This document shows, piece by piece, positions 29,216 through 37,512 of a stretch of DNA of 64,000 nucleotides. The DNA is taken from NCBI RefSeq assembly GCF_900626135.1, contig NZ_LR130785.1:1397241-1461240 (forward strand). The letters run 5' to 3'. The notes beneath the pieces are model-generated. The model did not search any database. It worked only from the letters and a program-made list of their open reading frames with translations, and had not been told where the DNA came from. The translations under genes were made by a program, and so were the position numbers. Origin of the DNA: Senegalia massiliensis (lineage in GTDB: Bacteria > Bacillota > Clostridia > Tissierellales > SIT17). Position 1 is the stretch's first letter. Each line of letters starts with the position of its first letter.

Positions 29216-29911
29216 ATGGCTAATAAAATACTAATTGTTGATGATGAAACCTTATTAGTTAAAGGTTTAAAATATAGTCTTGAGCAAGATGATTATGATA
29301 TTGATACTGCATTTGATGGGAAAGAAGCTTTAAATAAGGCATTAAACAATGAATTTGATTTAATCATATTAGATCTTATGTTACCGGAGATGGATGGATT
29401 AGAAGTTTGTCAAAAAATTAGAGAGACTTCATCTGTACCTATAATAATGCTTACTGCTAAAGGTGAAGATATGAATAAAATACTTGGATTAGAATATGGT
29501 GCAGATGATTATTTAACTAAACCCTTTAACATTTTAGAATTAAAGGCTAGAATAAAGGCTATATTAAGAAGATCTACAAATAAACAATCTAATTCTCATG
29601 ATCAAGTGATACAAGTGGAAGAGTTTACAATAAATACTCTAGGAAGAAAAGTTTCTATAGGAGACAAGGAAGTAAATCTTACTGCTAAAGAGTTTGACTT
29701 ATTACTCTTATTAGCTACAAATCCCGGTAAAATTTTTACAAGAGAAGAACTACTTGAGATTATTTGGGGATATGAATACTTTGGTGATTTAAGAACAGTT
29801 GATGTTCATATTAGAAGACTAAGAGAGAAAATAGAAAAGAATTCTTCACAAGCTGAGTATATCCTTACAAAATGGGGAGTTGGTTATTATTTTAGGAGTA
29901 AGAAAAAATAA
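29216..29911 (+). CDS. OmpR/PhoB-family response regulator
   Basis: The 231-residue protein has a receiver domain (1-118) with the acidic pair DDE, phospho-acceptor Asp in LIILDLMLPEMDG near residue 53, a Thr in MLTAKG and Lys in LTKPFN. A winged helix domain (about 130-228) with RTVDVHIRRLREKIE follows. The overlap with the histidine kinase gene shows a cognate pair. Its closest look is to the WalR/PhoP/ResD group; the stimulus is not evident. A 18-bp AT palindrome at 29169-29186 lies just upstream. Confidence 0.93.
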   Translation: MANKILIVDDETLLVKGLKYSLEQDDYDIDTAFDGKEALNKALNNEFDLIILDLMLPEMDGLEVCQKIRETSSVPIIMLTAKGEDMNKILGLEYGADDYLTKPFNILELKARIKAILRRSTNKQSNSHDQVIQVEEFTINTLGRKVSIGDKEVNLTAKEFDLLLLLATNPGKIFTREELLEIIWGYEYFGDLRTVDVHIRRLREKIEKNSSQAEYILTKWGVGYYFRSKKK

Positions 29912-31340
29912 AAAAACAAGATTTATTAGCATAAGGTGGAAACTTGTTTCCACCTATTTGTTATTAGTAATAGTATTGCTATTAGTAATAAATATTTTTA
30001 TAACTAAAACGATTACTAATATATATTTAGAAGAAAAGAAAATTGATATGCTTGCCAAAACTAATATAATAGCAAATGATATTGATTATTATACTAGTTC
30101 TAATTCTAATTCTATAATATATGAAATAACTAAAAATGAAGTTATAAATTATGGTAAAGAAATTAATTCAAGGATTATTATTGTAGATGAAGATGGAAAT
30201 GTAACTATTGACTCAAAAGAAGAATTTAGAGGACAAGAATTTGAACATAAAGAAATTAACTCAGCATTAAAAGGTAAGAATATTTCTAATGATTATAATT
30301 TTAAAGAATACGGACATTTATTATATACATCAGTTCCACTTATTATAAATGGTAAAATAGAGGGAGCAGTACTTACATCTACTTCAATAGATAATATATT
30401 TGTGAGAGTTAATAGTATTAAAAATGCACTATATTGGATATCATTTTTAAGTGTTATATTTGTAGCTATAATTAGTTTTATATTGGCTAATATTTTTTCA
30501 AAACCAATACAAAAATTTACTAATGTAATATTAAATATGGCACGAGGAAATTTAAACCAAAAAGTTGAAATTCATACAAATGATGAATTTAATCAACTAG
30601 CTAATGCATTTAATATAATGAGTACAAAGTTAGATCAAGTTGATATTCAGAGGAAAGATTTTGTGGCCAACGTTTCACATGAACTTAGAACACCTCTTAG
30701 CTCTATTAAATTATTATCAGAATCACTTTTGCATCAAGATACAGTTGATGAAAATGTATATAAAGAGTTTTTATCAGATATTGATTCTGAAATAGATAGA
30801 TTGAATAATATAATTGATGATTTATTATCTTTAGTTGATTTAGATAAGGAAAAATTAAATTTAAACTATAAAGTAACTTATATAAATCATTTATTAGAAA
30901 AAATCATTACAAGATTGAAGCCTATTTCAGAAGAAAAAAATATCGAATTAAATTATATTGAAAAGGCTAAAATTCAATTAAATGTTGATAAAAATAAGAT
31001 ACAGCAAGCTATAATTAATATTATTCATAATGCAATTAAATATACTCATGAAAATGGAAATGTAGATGTTATATTATATTCTGATAATAAAAATGCTATT
31101 ATTGAAATAAAAGACAATGGAATAGGTATACCAGAAAAAGATTTAGAACATATTTTTGAGAGATTTTATAGAGTAGATAAGGCTAGAACTAGAAATACTG
31201 GTGGTACTGGATTAGGACTTTCTATAGCAAATCAAATAATAACATTGCATCAAGGTAATATAGAAGTAAAAAGTGAAATAAATAAAGGAACAAAATTTTA
31301 TATAAAATTACCATTAGATGATAATGTATCTTTAGATTAA
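29880..31340 (+). CDS. Membrane sensor histidine kinase
   Basis: The kinase has up to 486 residues. It has two membrane segments (about 20-40 and 180-205) around an extracytoplasmic sensor domain, then HAMP, a HisKA domain with FVANVSHELRTPLSSIK (His267 in this numbering) and an HATPase domain with NIIHNAIKY, DNGIGIP and GTGLGLSIA. This is the PhoR/WalK-like plan. The start is uncertain: the in-frame TTG at 29880 directly abuts a GGGGAG, and no ATG or GTG lies near the better AGGAG at 29893. It overlaps the response regulator by about 30 bp. Confidence 0.9.
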   Translation: MVIILGVRKNKKTRFISIRWKLVSTYLLLVIVLLLVINIFITKTITNIYLEEKKIDMLAKTNIIANDIDYYTSSNSNSIIYEITKNEVINYGKEINSRIIIVDEDGNVTIDSKEEFRGQEFEHKEINSALKGKNISNDYNFKEYGHLLYTSVPLIINGKIEGAVLTSTSIDNIFVRVNSIKNALYWISFLSVIFVAIISFILANIFSKPIQKFTNVILNMARGNLNQKVEIHTNDEFNQLANAFNIMSTKLDQVDIQRKDFVANVSHELRTPLSSIKLLSESLLHQDTVDENVYKEFLSDIDSEIDRLNNIIDDLLSLVDLDKEKLNLNYKVTYINHLLEKIITRLKPISEEKNIELNYIEKAKIQLNVDKNKIQQAIINIIHNAIKYTHENGNVDVILYSDNKNAIIEIKDNGIGIPEKDLEHIFERFYRVDKARTRNTGGTGLGLSIANQIITLHQGNIEVKSEINKGTKFYIKLPLDDNVSLD

Positions 31341-31353
31341 GGAAGGTGATATT

Positions 31354-32223
31354 GTGAAAATTTATTTTAAAAATATAAATATAATGATAATTATTATATT
31401 TATAGCTACTATAATTAGTGGATGTCAAACTTACGATGATATGTTAACTTCAGATAGTAAGTCTCCGATAATATCTCCTCATCCTTTAGAAAATAATTTT
31501 GATGCGATACTCTATTACTCTGATAAGTATAATGAAAAATTAGTAATGAAAAACAAAAAAATAGAAGATATAACAAAGAATATAGAGCTAGAAATATTAG
31601 AAGAATTAATAAGTGGCTTAGATGGAGAAAATATAGATAATTTAATTCCTAAAGAGACTAAAATACGTTCTATTGACATCGAAAATCAAATTGCATATAT
31701 AAATTTATCAAATGATATAATAAAAGAGGACTTATCACCTAGCGAAGAAGTATTATTAACTTATTCTATTGTAAATACTATTACAGAATTAGACTCTATA
31801 AAAAGTGTACAATTATTAATAGATGGTGAAAAGAAGGAATTTTTATCAAATGTAATGAATATAGAAAAGCCATTACAATATAGTGAATTATTAGTAGAAG
31901 ACAAATTTATAAATCCATTTGATACAATAAAAGATTATTATAATATGTTAAACAATAGAGAAAGCTCTAAATTAGCTTCATTATTTAAAAATACAGATAA
32001 AAAGAGTAGAGTATATTATGAAATACAATATATAGATAAGAATGTAAAAAAGTATAATATTAAATCATATAAATTAAATAATTACAAAAAGACTTTATTA
32101 GTAGATGTTGTAGTTGAGGCTATTACAAATGATGATAAAAAGGTAAAGTATAATAAATTATTTAGTATGGAATATTCAGATGCTCAATTAGAAAAGACAT
32201 TTAAAATAAATGAAATATATTAA
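31354..32223 (+). CDS. GerMN-domain lipoprotein
   Basis: The 289-residue protein starts at GTG 31354 after GGAAGGTGAT. It has a lipoprotein signal with lipobox ISGC near residue 28. A GerMN domain follows (about 55-165), recognised from RSIDIENQIAYINLSNDI and SIKSVQLLIDGEKKEF. The C-terminal 100 residues form another extracytoplasmic domain. GerMN domains occur in GerM of spore germination/sporulation and in lipoproteins encoded beside kinases such as LpqB of MtrAB. It lies 14 bp after the kinase, so it may modulate that sensor; this is inference. Confidence 0.82.
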   Translation: MKIYFKNINIMIIIIFIATIISGCQTYDDMLTSDSKSPIISPHPLENNFDAILYYSDKYNEKLVMKNKKIEDITKNIELEILEELISGLDGENIDNLIPKETKIRSIDIENQIAYINLSNDIIKEDLSPSEEVLLTYSIVNTITELDSIKSVQLLIDGEKKEFLSNVMNIEKPLQYSELLVEDKFINPFDTIKDYYNMLNNRESSKLASLFKNTDKKSRVYYEIQYIDKNVKKYNIKSYKLNNYKKTLLVDVVVEAITNDDKKVKYNKLFSMEYSDAQLEKTFKINEIY

Positions 32224-32248
32224 TGTAACTTAATATTTATACTACTTC

Positions 32249-32276
32249 TTGACAAGTAAATAACTTGTGTTATACT
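32249..32276 (+). promoter_or_regulatory. Strong sigma-A-type promoter for selC
   Basis: A consensus -35 TTGACA (32249-32254) and an extended -10 TGTTATACT (TATACT at 32271-32276) are separated by 16 bases. Transcription would begin just before the tRNA 5' end at 32299. Confidence 0.8.
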
Positions 32277-32298
32277 ATAAAAGTACAAAAGATAATAA

Positions 32299-32395
32299 GG
32301 GAGTAGATGGGTGCTGGTGTGCCTTCTGGTCTTCAAAACCAGTTCGGGGCGTTAGGAGCGTCCTGGGTGAGTTCGATTCTCACATATTCCCGCCA
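32299..32395 (+). tRNA. selC: tRNA-Sec (anticodon UCA)
   Basis: This 97-base RNA carries the selenocysteine-specific fold. It has an anticodon stem CTGGT/ACCAG around CTTCAAA (anticodon TCA), a six-pair D stem with a four-base loop, and a 7-bp variable arm CGGGGCG/CGTCCTG. The T arm is GTGAG-TTCGATT-CTCAC, and CCA is encoded. The acceptor arm GGGAGTAG pairs with ATATTCCC over seven pairs; the eighth is a G-A opposition rather than a pair. The RNA decodes UGA with the selDAB products upstream. It is transcribed from its own promoter. Confidence 0.96.
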
Positions 32396-32400
32396 ATTTA

Positions 32401-32421
32401 AACGCCTATGGCGTTTTTTTA
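32401..32421 (+). terminator. Rho-independent terminator after selC
   Basis: A six-pair stem AACGCC/GGCGTT with a three-base loop is followed by a seven-T run, just after the tRNA CCA end. Confidence 0.88.
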
Positions 32422-32502
32422 TTTGGTTTTTTAAAAAAATGTTGATATAATAGTTATATCATAAAGCTAAATTGATTATATATTTAGTGAAAGGAGTAAT
32501 AA

Positions 32503-32880
32503 ATGAAAACTAAAAAAGTTATGGTATGTGTTACTCAACAAAAGACTTGTGAAAGACTTATAGAGGGTGGAAGTAATAAGGTTGATAAAGAAAATGATGA
32601 GTTATATGTTATTCATGTAGTAAATGAAAATGATACTTTTCTTTATGAGAACAATGATAGTAGAGCATTAGAATATCTTTTTAGAGTTTCAAAAGCTGTG
32701 GGAGCAGATTTAACTGTAATTAGATCAAAGGATGTAATTAAAGCAATAGTTGACTTTGCAAAGGATAAAAAAATAACAGATATTGTAATGGGAGAATCTC
32801 CATCTGGAAAAGAACAGGAAAATAGCATAGAAATAAACTTGAAGAATAAATTACCTAAATGTGATTTTTCAGTTATTTAA
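32503..32880 (+). CDS. Universal stress protein-like (KdpD USP-type) domain protein
   Basis: This 125-residue protein begins KKVMVCVTQQKTCERLIEGG, which closely resembles the USP domain found in KdpD sensor kinases. It continues with ELYVIHVVNEND, ADLTVIRSKDVIKAIVDFAK and ITDIVMGES. It is a single domain with no kinase portion. The usual nucleotide-binding G-x2-G-x9-G(S/T) is only partly kept (GESPSGKEQEN). A strong AAAGGAG site precedes ATG 32503. The role is unknown; such stand-alone domains may bind nucleotides such as c-di-AMP, which is only a suggestion. Confidence 0.75.
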   Translation: MKTKKVMVCVTQQKTCERLIEGGSNKVDKENDELYVIHVVNENDTFLYENNDSRALEYLFRVSKAVGADLTVIRSKDVIKAIVDFAKDKKITDIVMGESPSGKEQENSIEINLKNKLPKCDFSVI

Positions 32881-32946
32881 ATAATTTTTATTCAGTTTTT
32901 TTAGAAAGGGTATATATATTATAAATTTAATAAAGGGATGAGGAAA

Positions 32947-33243
32947 ATGAGTAAATTTATTTATAAATTAAGTATGATACCCAAATTTTTTAAAGATAGA
33001 GATGTATCTTTACCTAAAAAAGCATTAATTGTTCTTGCAGCAATGTATTTAATATTTCCGCTTGACATTATACCTGATCCTATTTTATTTTTAGGTTGGA
33101 TAGATGATATTGTTATATTTTTATATACATATAGCAAATTATCAGATTATCTAGAAAAATATATACCTAAAAAGAAAAACGTGGTTAATTTTAAAAATAA
33201 AAATGTAGTAGAAGATGTAGAATATGATATAGAAGATAAATAA
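32947..33243 (+). CDS. YkvA-type DUF1232 small membrane protein
   Basis: This 98-residue protein holds the DUF1232 core: LPKKALIVLAAMYLIFPLDI, then IPDPILFLGWIDDIVIFLY. It has one or two hydrophobic segments and a basic, then acidic, C-terminal tail. ATG 32947 is favoured because AAAGGG at 32932-32937 is well spaced; an ATG at 32938 abuts it. The family function is unknown. The gene ends at a bidirectional terminator shared with dfrA. Confidence 0.85.
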   Translation: MSKFIYKLSMIPKFFKDRDVSLPKKALIVLAAMYLIFPLDIIPDPILFLGWIDDIVIFLYTYSKLSDYLEKYIPKKKNVVNFKNKNVVEDVEYDIEDK

Positions 33244-33244
33244 T

Positions 33245-33272
33245 AAAAAATAGGCCTTTGGCCTATTTTTTA
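33245..33272. terminator. Bidirectional terminator between the DUF1232 gene and dfrA
   Basis: A perfect 12-bp stem AAAAAATAGGCC/GGCCTATTTTTT has a three-base loop. Its A and T arms suit both convergent transcripts; the dfrA stop lies inside it. Confidence 0.88.
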
Positions 33273-33772
33273 TTATATATAGTAAATATATGAGGAATTT
33301 TGTTATGAATATTTTCAAAGTCTGCTTTAACTTCTGATATTTCCCAATTTTCTTTTTTGATTTCAGGAAAGAAAGTATCTGCTTTAAATTCTTTAAATAA
33401 ATGAGTTATATATAAAGTATTTGCATATTTCGTAAATTGACTATAAATAGATTCTCCCCCACAGACAAATACTTTCTTATTCTTTAAATCTTGCCTTTTA
33501 AGCGTTTCAAATATATTGTCTATGCTGTTACATACTATTACATCTTTTAACTCGTTATGAGAGCTTTTATCTTTTCTAGTTAATACTATAGTTGTTCTAT
33601 CTGGAAGAGGCCTTTTAGGTAATGACATATAGGTATTATATCCCATAATTAAAACATGTCCTTTAGTTACACTTTTAAAATATTTAAGGTCCTCAGGTAT
33701 ATGCGTTAATAGTTTATTTTTATAACCTATTCCAAAATTTTTATCTATTGCTACAATCATATTTATATTCAT
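33263..33772 (-). CDS. dfrA: Dihydrofolate reductase
   Basis: The enzyme reduces dihydrofolate to tetrahydrofolate with NADPH, which is needed after thymidylate synthesis. The protein has 169 residues. It shows MIVAIDKNFGIGYKNKLL at the N-terminus, HIPEDLKYFKSVTKG, VLIMGYNTYMSLP and the nucleotide-binding VFVCGGESIYSQF. The catalytic acidic residue is present in the PEDLKYF region. ATG 33772 follows GGAG at 33779-33782 on the minus strand; an upstream start at 33799 would overlap thyA. It is the second gene of thyA-dfrA. Confidence 0.95.
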   Translation of the reverse strand: MNINMIVAIDKNFGIGYKNKLLTHIPEDLKYFKSVTKGHVLIMGYNTYMSLPKRPLPDRTTIVLTRKDKSSHNELKDVIVCNSIDNIFETLKRQDLKNKKVFVCGGESIYSQFTKYANTLYITHLFKEFKADTFFPEIKKENWEISEVKADFENIHNKIPHIFTIYNKK

Positions 33773-33782
33773 AATTATCTCC

Positions 33783-34610
33783 TTATATTGCAAGTTCAAA
33801 ATTTAGTTGAGGCTTAATTGGATCATAATTTTGCATTTTAAAATCATTTATTGTAAATTCATAAAAATTTGTTTTATCTGTATCAAGTATTAATTTAGGT
33901 TGATTATCACTAGGAGTTCTATTTAAAAGTTTCTTTGCTTGTTCAATATGTCTATCATAAATATGAAGATTTTGAACTAAATGAGTAAATATACCAGGTT
34001 TATAGCCTGTAGATTTTGCAACCATCATTAATAGTGCTACATATTGAATTTTATTTATATGTCCAGCTACAAGGTAGTCGTTTGAACGCTGTACTAATGT
34101 CATATCTAAAAATTCACCTCTAACTGTCCAAAGAGTCATGAAAGCACAAGGGTGCAATCCTTTACTTTCTTCAAAATCACTATATTGATACAAGTCCATA
34201 ATATGACGTCTACCATAAGGTTCATTTTTCAAACCATCAAGCAATTTATTCATAAGATCATATTTTTTAACAGTAGCACCATATCTCATCCCAATTGTTC
34301 CATCACCAACATTCCAATCATCCCACCAATGAATATTGTATTTTTCTTTTAGTGTAGAAAGTTCATTACTTTGATCTTGATATATCCATAATATTTCTTT
34401 TATACCACTCTTCCATGCTATAGGTCGAAGTGATATTATAGGAAATTCTCCCTTGGAAATATCATATTTTTCGTATGTTTGAGGTATAAATAATGTATGG
34501 CTTGGCGTACCATCCTCATAGTGAGGTCTTACTTTTTCATTCTCAGTACTATAACCATTTTCGAGTATTTCTTCTATATTTTCTCTAAATATTTTTTCTG
34601 CTTTTATCAT
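33783..34610 (-). CDS. thyA: Thymidylate synthase (folate-dependent, ThyA type)
   Basis: ThyA methylates dUMP to dTMP with methylene-tetrahydrofolate and yields dihydrofolate, the substrate of the next gene. The protein has 275 residues. The nucleophile is Cys155 in LHPCAFMTLW, with QRSNDYLVAG (dUMP-binding RSND) and HIYDRHIEQ. A GGAGGG site lies directly upstream of the ATG. On the minus strand an extended -10 TGTTATAAT lies at 34637-34645. thyA and dfrA are 10 bp apart and form a classical operon. Confidence 0.96.
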   Translation of the reverse strand: MIKAEKIFRENIEEILENGYSTENEKVRPHYEDGTPSHTLFIPQTYEKYDISKGEFPIISLRPIAWKSGIKEILWIYQDQSNELSTLKEKYNIHWWDDWNVGDGTIGMRYGATVKKYDLMNKLLDGLKNEPYGRRHIMDLYQYSDFEESKGLHPCAFMTLWTVRGEFLDMTLVQRSNDYLVAGHINKIQYVALLMMVAKSTGYKPGIFTHLVQNLHIYDRHIEQAKKLLNRTPSDNQPKLILDTDKTNFYEFTINDFKMQNYDPIKPQLNFELAI

Positions 34611-34728
34611 AAAAACCCTCCAGTATTTTAGAATTAATTATAACATAAATATGGGTATAAAATAAATATAATATAAATGAGTAAAATATAATATAATATA
34701 TAAGATCAAATTTAAAAGAGGGTTAAAA

Positions 34729-35436
34729 ATGTATAATGTTAAAAGTCAGAGTCTAGATAGAGCATTTCAAGAATATGATAAGCTAATATCAGATTATCCA
34801 ATTAAAATTTTTTGGGACATGATGAGTTGTGCAAATTTAAAATTGAATAGTAATATATTAGAAATAGGTTCTGGCACTGGTAAGGCTACTAAGAGATTAT
34901 TAGATTTAAAATTTAATAATATAAATTGTATAGAGAGGGAATATGAATTAGCATCTTATATGGATAAAAAATTTAGAGGTAATATAAATATATATATATC
35001 TTCATTTGAAGAATGGCAAGGGCCAAATGAAAAATATGATATTATAATATGTGCAAATTCTTTTCAATATTTGAATAGAGACATAAGTATGACTAAAATA
35101 CAAAGTATTTTGAAGAGACAAGGAACATTAGCTTTAATATGGACATCATGTCCTAGCTTTAATTATTCTAGGGATAAAATATTTGATGTAAAAAATGATA
35201 TAGTAAATAATTATAAATTCTATGATGTGGAAACAAAAATTTATAATTGGCATAAGATATATACAGAAGAGGAATATATTAAGTTTTTAAACATGCAGAA
35301 TTATTATTATTTACTAGAAGAAAAGAAGAAGCAAGAAATTTATTATAAAGTAATAGATAATATTAAAGAAAATAATACAATAAAAATAAATTATGAACTT
35401 GTATTATTATTATTAAAGAACAGAGAAAATGAATAG
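34729..35436 (+). CDS. Class I SAM-dependent methyltransferase
   Basis: The 235-residue protein has the Rossmann methyltransferase motif I ILEIGSGTGKATKRLL near residue 45, motif II INCIEREYELASYM, and a motif IV-like DIIICANSFQYLN. It resembles trans-aconitate/ubiquinone-type small-molecule methyltransferases, but the substrate cannot be told. It starts a plus-strand group with the GIY-YIG gene and the twin P-loop ATPase, separated by 11 and 4 bp. Confidence 0.82.
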   Translation: MYNVKSQSLDRAFQEYDKLISDYPIKIFWDMMSCANLKLNSNILEIGSGTGKATKRLLDLKFNNINCIEREYELASYMDKKFRGNINIYISSFEEWQGPNEKYDIIICANSFQYLNRDISMTKIQSILKRQGTLALIWTSCPSFNYSRDKIFDVKNDIVNNYKFYDVETKIYNWHKIYTEEEYIKFLNMQNYYYLLEEKKKQEIYYKVIDNIKENNTIKINYELVLLLLKNRENE

Positions 35437-35447
35437 GATGAATTATT

Positions 35448-35717
35448 ATGAATTATGTTTATATATTAAGATGTAGTGATAATACTTTATATACTGGATG
35501 GACAGTAGATATAAAAAATAGATTAAAAGTACATAATAGTGGAAAAGGGGCAAAATACACACGAGGAAGGTTGCCGGTGACATTAGAGTATTATGAAAAG
35601 TATAGTACCAAAAAAAAGGCAACAAAAAGGGAATATGAAATAAAGCAGTTTAAGAAAGATAAAAAGGAAAAACTAATAAAAGATTTTAAAGTTAAAAATC
35701 AAATAAGAGAGGGGTAA
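35448..35717 (+). CDS. GIY-YIG domain protein (YhbQ/UPF0213 type)
   Basis: This 89-residue protein is almost entirely a GIY-YIG nuclease domain: [20 protein letters not shown] with the paired YVY...YTG motifs, then the catalytic Arg region [20 protein letters not shown], and the Glu in [19 protein letters not shown]. Small stand-alone members occur in many bacteria. Their role is not settled; nuclease activity on damaged nucleic acid has been proposed. It lies in the methyltransferase group. Confidence 0.9.
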   Translation: MNYVYILRCSDNTLYTGWTVDIKNRLKVHNSGKGAKYTRGRLPVTLEYYEKYSTKKKATKREYEIKQFKKDKKEKLIKDFKVKNQIREG

Positions 35718-35721
35718 TAAT

Positions 35722-36795
35722 ATGCCAGTAATAAAAGATTATTTTCCAGGTGGAAATACAGGGGACGGTTTCTTTTCATATTATGATTATATTATAGGAA
35801 AAGATGCTAATAGAATATTTTTAGTAAAAGGAGGGCCAGGAACTGGTAAATCTTCATTAATGAAGAATATAGGAAGAGAATTTTATAATAGAGGTTATGA
35901 TTTAGAATATCATCATTGCTCTTCAGATAACAATAGTATAGATGCTGTAGTTATACCTAAAATAAAAGTAGCAATGATTGATGCAACTTCACCACATACA
36001 ATTGCAGCAAAAAATCCTGGCGCAGTAGATGAAATAATAAATATGGGAGATTTTTGGGATACAAAAAAAATGGAAGATAATAAAAAGGAAATAATATCTG
36101 TAAACGAAAAAGTGAGTAATAGTTTTAAAAGAGGATATAAATATTTAAGAGCAGCTAAAAATATATTACAAAATGTTATTGATCTTAATTCTAGTTTTAT
36201 GGACTTTGGAAAAATAAATTTAGAAACTAATCAATTTATTTCTGAATTGTTTATGGGTCAAACTTATTCTGATAAAAGAGGGAATGAAAGACATTTATTT
36301 GGAAGCTCTTATACACCAGAGGGATTTGTTAATTACACAGAATCAGTATTATCAAATGCTATAAATATTTATAGTATAAGTGGAGATCCAGGTACAGGAA
36401 AGACTACGTTATTTAAAAGAATTTATAAGTCTGCTATTGAAAGAGGATTAGATGTGGAAATTTTACACACTCCTTTAATTCCACAAAAAATAGAAACTAT
36501 ATATATAAAAGATATAAAAGTAGGTATAACTATAAATGGAAAATTTAAAGATAAGCAAAAAACATTAAATCTTAACGATTATAGAAATCAAAATCTTTAT
36601 AGTATGTATAAAGAAATAATGGATGAGGATCAAAAAATGGCTAATATGTTAATTGACAAAGGGATAGATAATATTAGAAATGCAAAGTCTTTACATGATG
36701 AATTAGAGAAATATTATGTTGAAAATATTGATTTTGAAAAAGTAGATGAATTTAAAAATATATTAATAAATAGAATTTTACAATATACAAAATAA
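35722..36795 (+). CDS. Twin P-loop ATPase of unknown function (PRK06851-type)
   Basis: The 357-residue protein contains two Walker A motifs: GGPGTGKS at residues 37-44 and GDPGTGKT at 221-228. Each is followed by a similar alpha/beta segment (RGYDLEYHHCSSDNNSIDAV and RGLDVEILHTPLIPQKIETI), so it looks like a tandem duplication of a P-loop domain. The opening DYFPGGNTGDGFFSYYDYII is diagnostic of a family common in spore-forming Bacillota. I know of no established function. A GAGAGGGG site precedes ATG 35722, and a bidirectional terminator follows. Confidence 0.85.
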   Translation: MPVIKDYFPGGNTGDGFFSYYDYIIGKDANRIFLVKGGPGTGKSSLMKNIGREFYNRGYDLEYHHCSSDNNSIDAVVIPKIKVAMIDATSPHTIAAKNPGAVDEIINMGDFWDTKKMEDNKKEIISVNEKVSNSFKRGYKYLRAAKNILQNVIDLNSSFMDFGKINLETNQFISELFMGQTYSDKRGNERHLFGSSYTPEGFVNYTESVLSNAINIYSISGDPGTGKTTLFKRIYKSAIERGLDVEILHTPLIPQKIETIYIKDIKVGITINGKFKDKQKTLNLNDYRNQNLYSMYKEIMDEDQKMANMLIDKGIDNIRNAKSLHDELEKYYVENIDFEKVDEFKNILINRILQYTK

Positions 36796-36822
36796 AAACC
36801 CATATGGGTTTTTATTTTGTAT
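36785..36822. terminator. Bidirectional terminator between the twin P-loop ATPase gene and bioY
   Basis: A perfect 38-base palindrome centred on CATATG, with AT-rich arms, overlaps the end of the ATPase gene and lies just past the bioY stop. Confidence 0.88.
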
Positions 36823-36830
36823 ATATGATA

Positions 36831-37385
36831 TTATATATATAACAAATTTGATTTTAATAGAGAATTTTTTATTTTAATTGCCAGTGGAACAGAAATTGCT
36901 ATTTTTATCAGATCTGGTATTATAAATGGTAATATTGTGACTTTTATAGTGTCTATATAAGTCATATTTGATAATATGTAAAACTGGACAGATCCAAAAA
37001 GATATATTATAACTAGACCAATAAAAAAAGAGATACCATATTGAAATATTTTTTGTTTATTAGAATTGTGACTAGTTTTTTCTGTAATTAATCCTATAAT
37101 AAAACTAGCAATAGGAAAACTCCAAATATATCCTCCAGTAAGGCCTAATAATATTTGTAATCCACCTGTACCTAAAGAAAATAATGGAATACCTACAGTT
37201 CCTAATAAAAGATATACTATTTGTGATAAGAACCCATATTTACTTCCTAAAATTGCTCCTGACAAAAATACAGCTAAAATTTGTAATGTAATTGGAACCC
37301 CTGATGGTAATGGTATTGATATTTGTGCACAAACAGCTGTTAATGCTACAAATAAGGAAATTAATGTTATATCTCTTGTTTTCAT
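36831..37385 (-). CDS. bioY: Biotin transporter substrate-binding subunit BioY
   Basis: BioY is the S component of an ECF-type biotin importer. The protein has 184 residues and six hydrophobic segments. The family motifs are ISIPLPSGVPITLQILAVFL, GAILGSKYGFLSQIVYLLLG and GIPLFSLGTGGLQILLGLTG. The energy-coupling module (EcfA/EcfT) is not nearby, so it probably uses a shared module encoded elsewhere. A GGAGG site lies before the ATG. A BirA-type operator overlaps its promoter, predicting repression when biotin is plentiful. Confidence 0.94.
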   Translation of the reverse strand: MKTRDITLISLFVALTAVCAQISIPLPSGVPITLQILAVFLSGAILGSKYGFLSQIVYLLLGTVGIPLFSLGTGGLQILLGLTGGYIWSFPIASFIIGLITEKTSHNSNKQKIFQYGISFFIGLVIIYLFGSVQFYILSNMTYIDTIKVTILPFIIPDLIKIAISVPLAIKIKNSLLKSNLLYI

Positions 37386-37404
37386 ATATTACCTCCAAAC
37401 ATGT

Positions 37405-37439
37405 ATTGTTAACTATCAAAACCTGCTAATGTTAACAAT
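37405..37439 (-). promoter_or_regulatory. BirA-type biotin operator upstream of bioY
   Basis: The inverted repeat ATTGTTAAC - 17 bases - GTTAACAAT is the Bacillota BirA operator pattern. It lies directly downstream of the bioY -10 on the minus strand, where BirA-biotinyl-AMP binding would block transcription. It also touches a plus-strand extended -10. Confidence 0.88.
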
Positions 37440-37442
37440 GTT

Positions 37443-37471
37443 ATAATATAATAAAGTTTAATCATTGTCAA
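37443..37471 (-). promoter_or_regulatory. bioY promoter (minus strand)
   Basis: On the minus strand, TTGACA (complement of 37466-37471) is followed after 17 bases by TATTAT (complement of 37443-37448). The BirA operator begins just downstream. Confidence 0.72.
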
Positions 37472-37512
37472 CCAAATTTATCATATTAGTTAACGAAGAT
37501 TTATTTAAGGAG

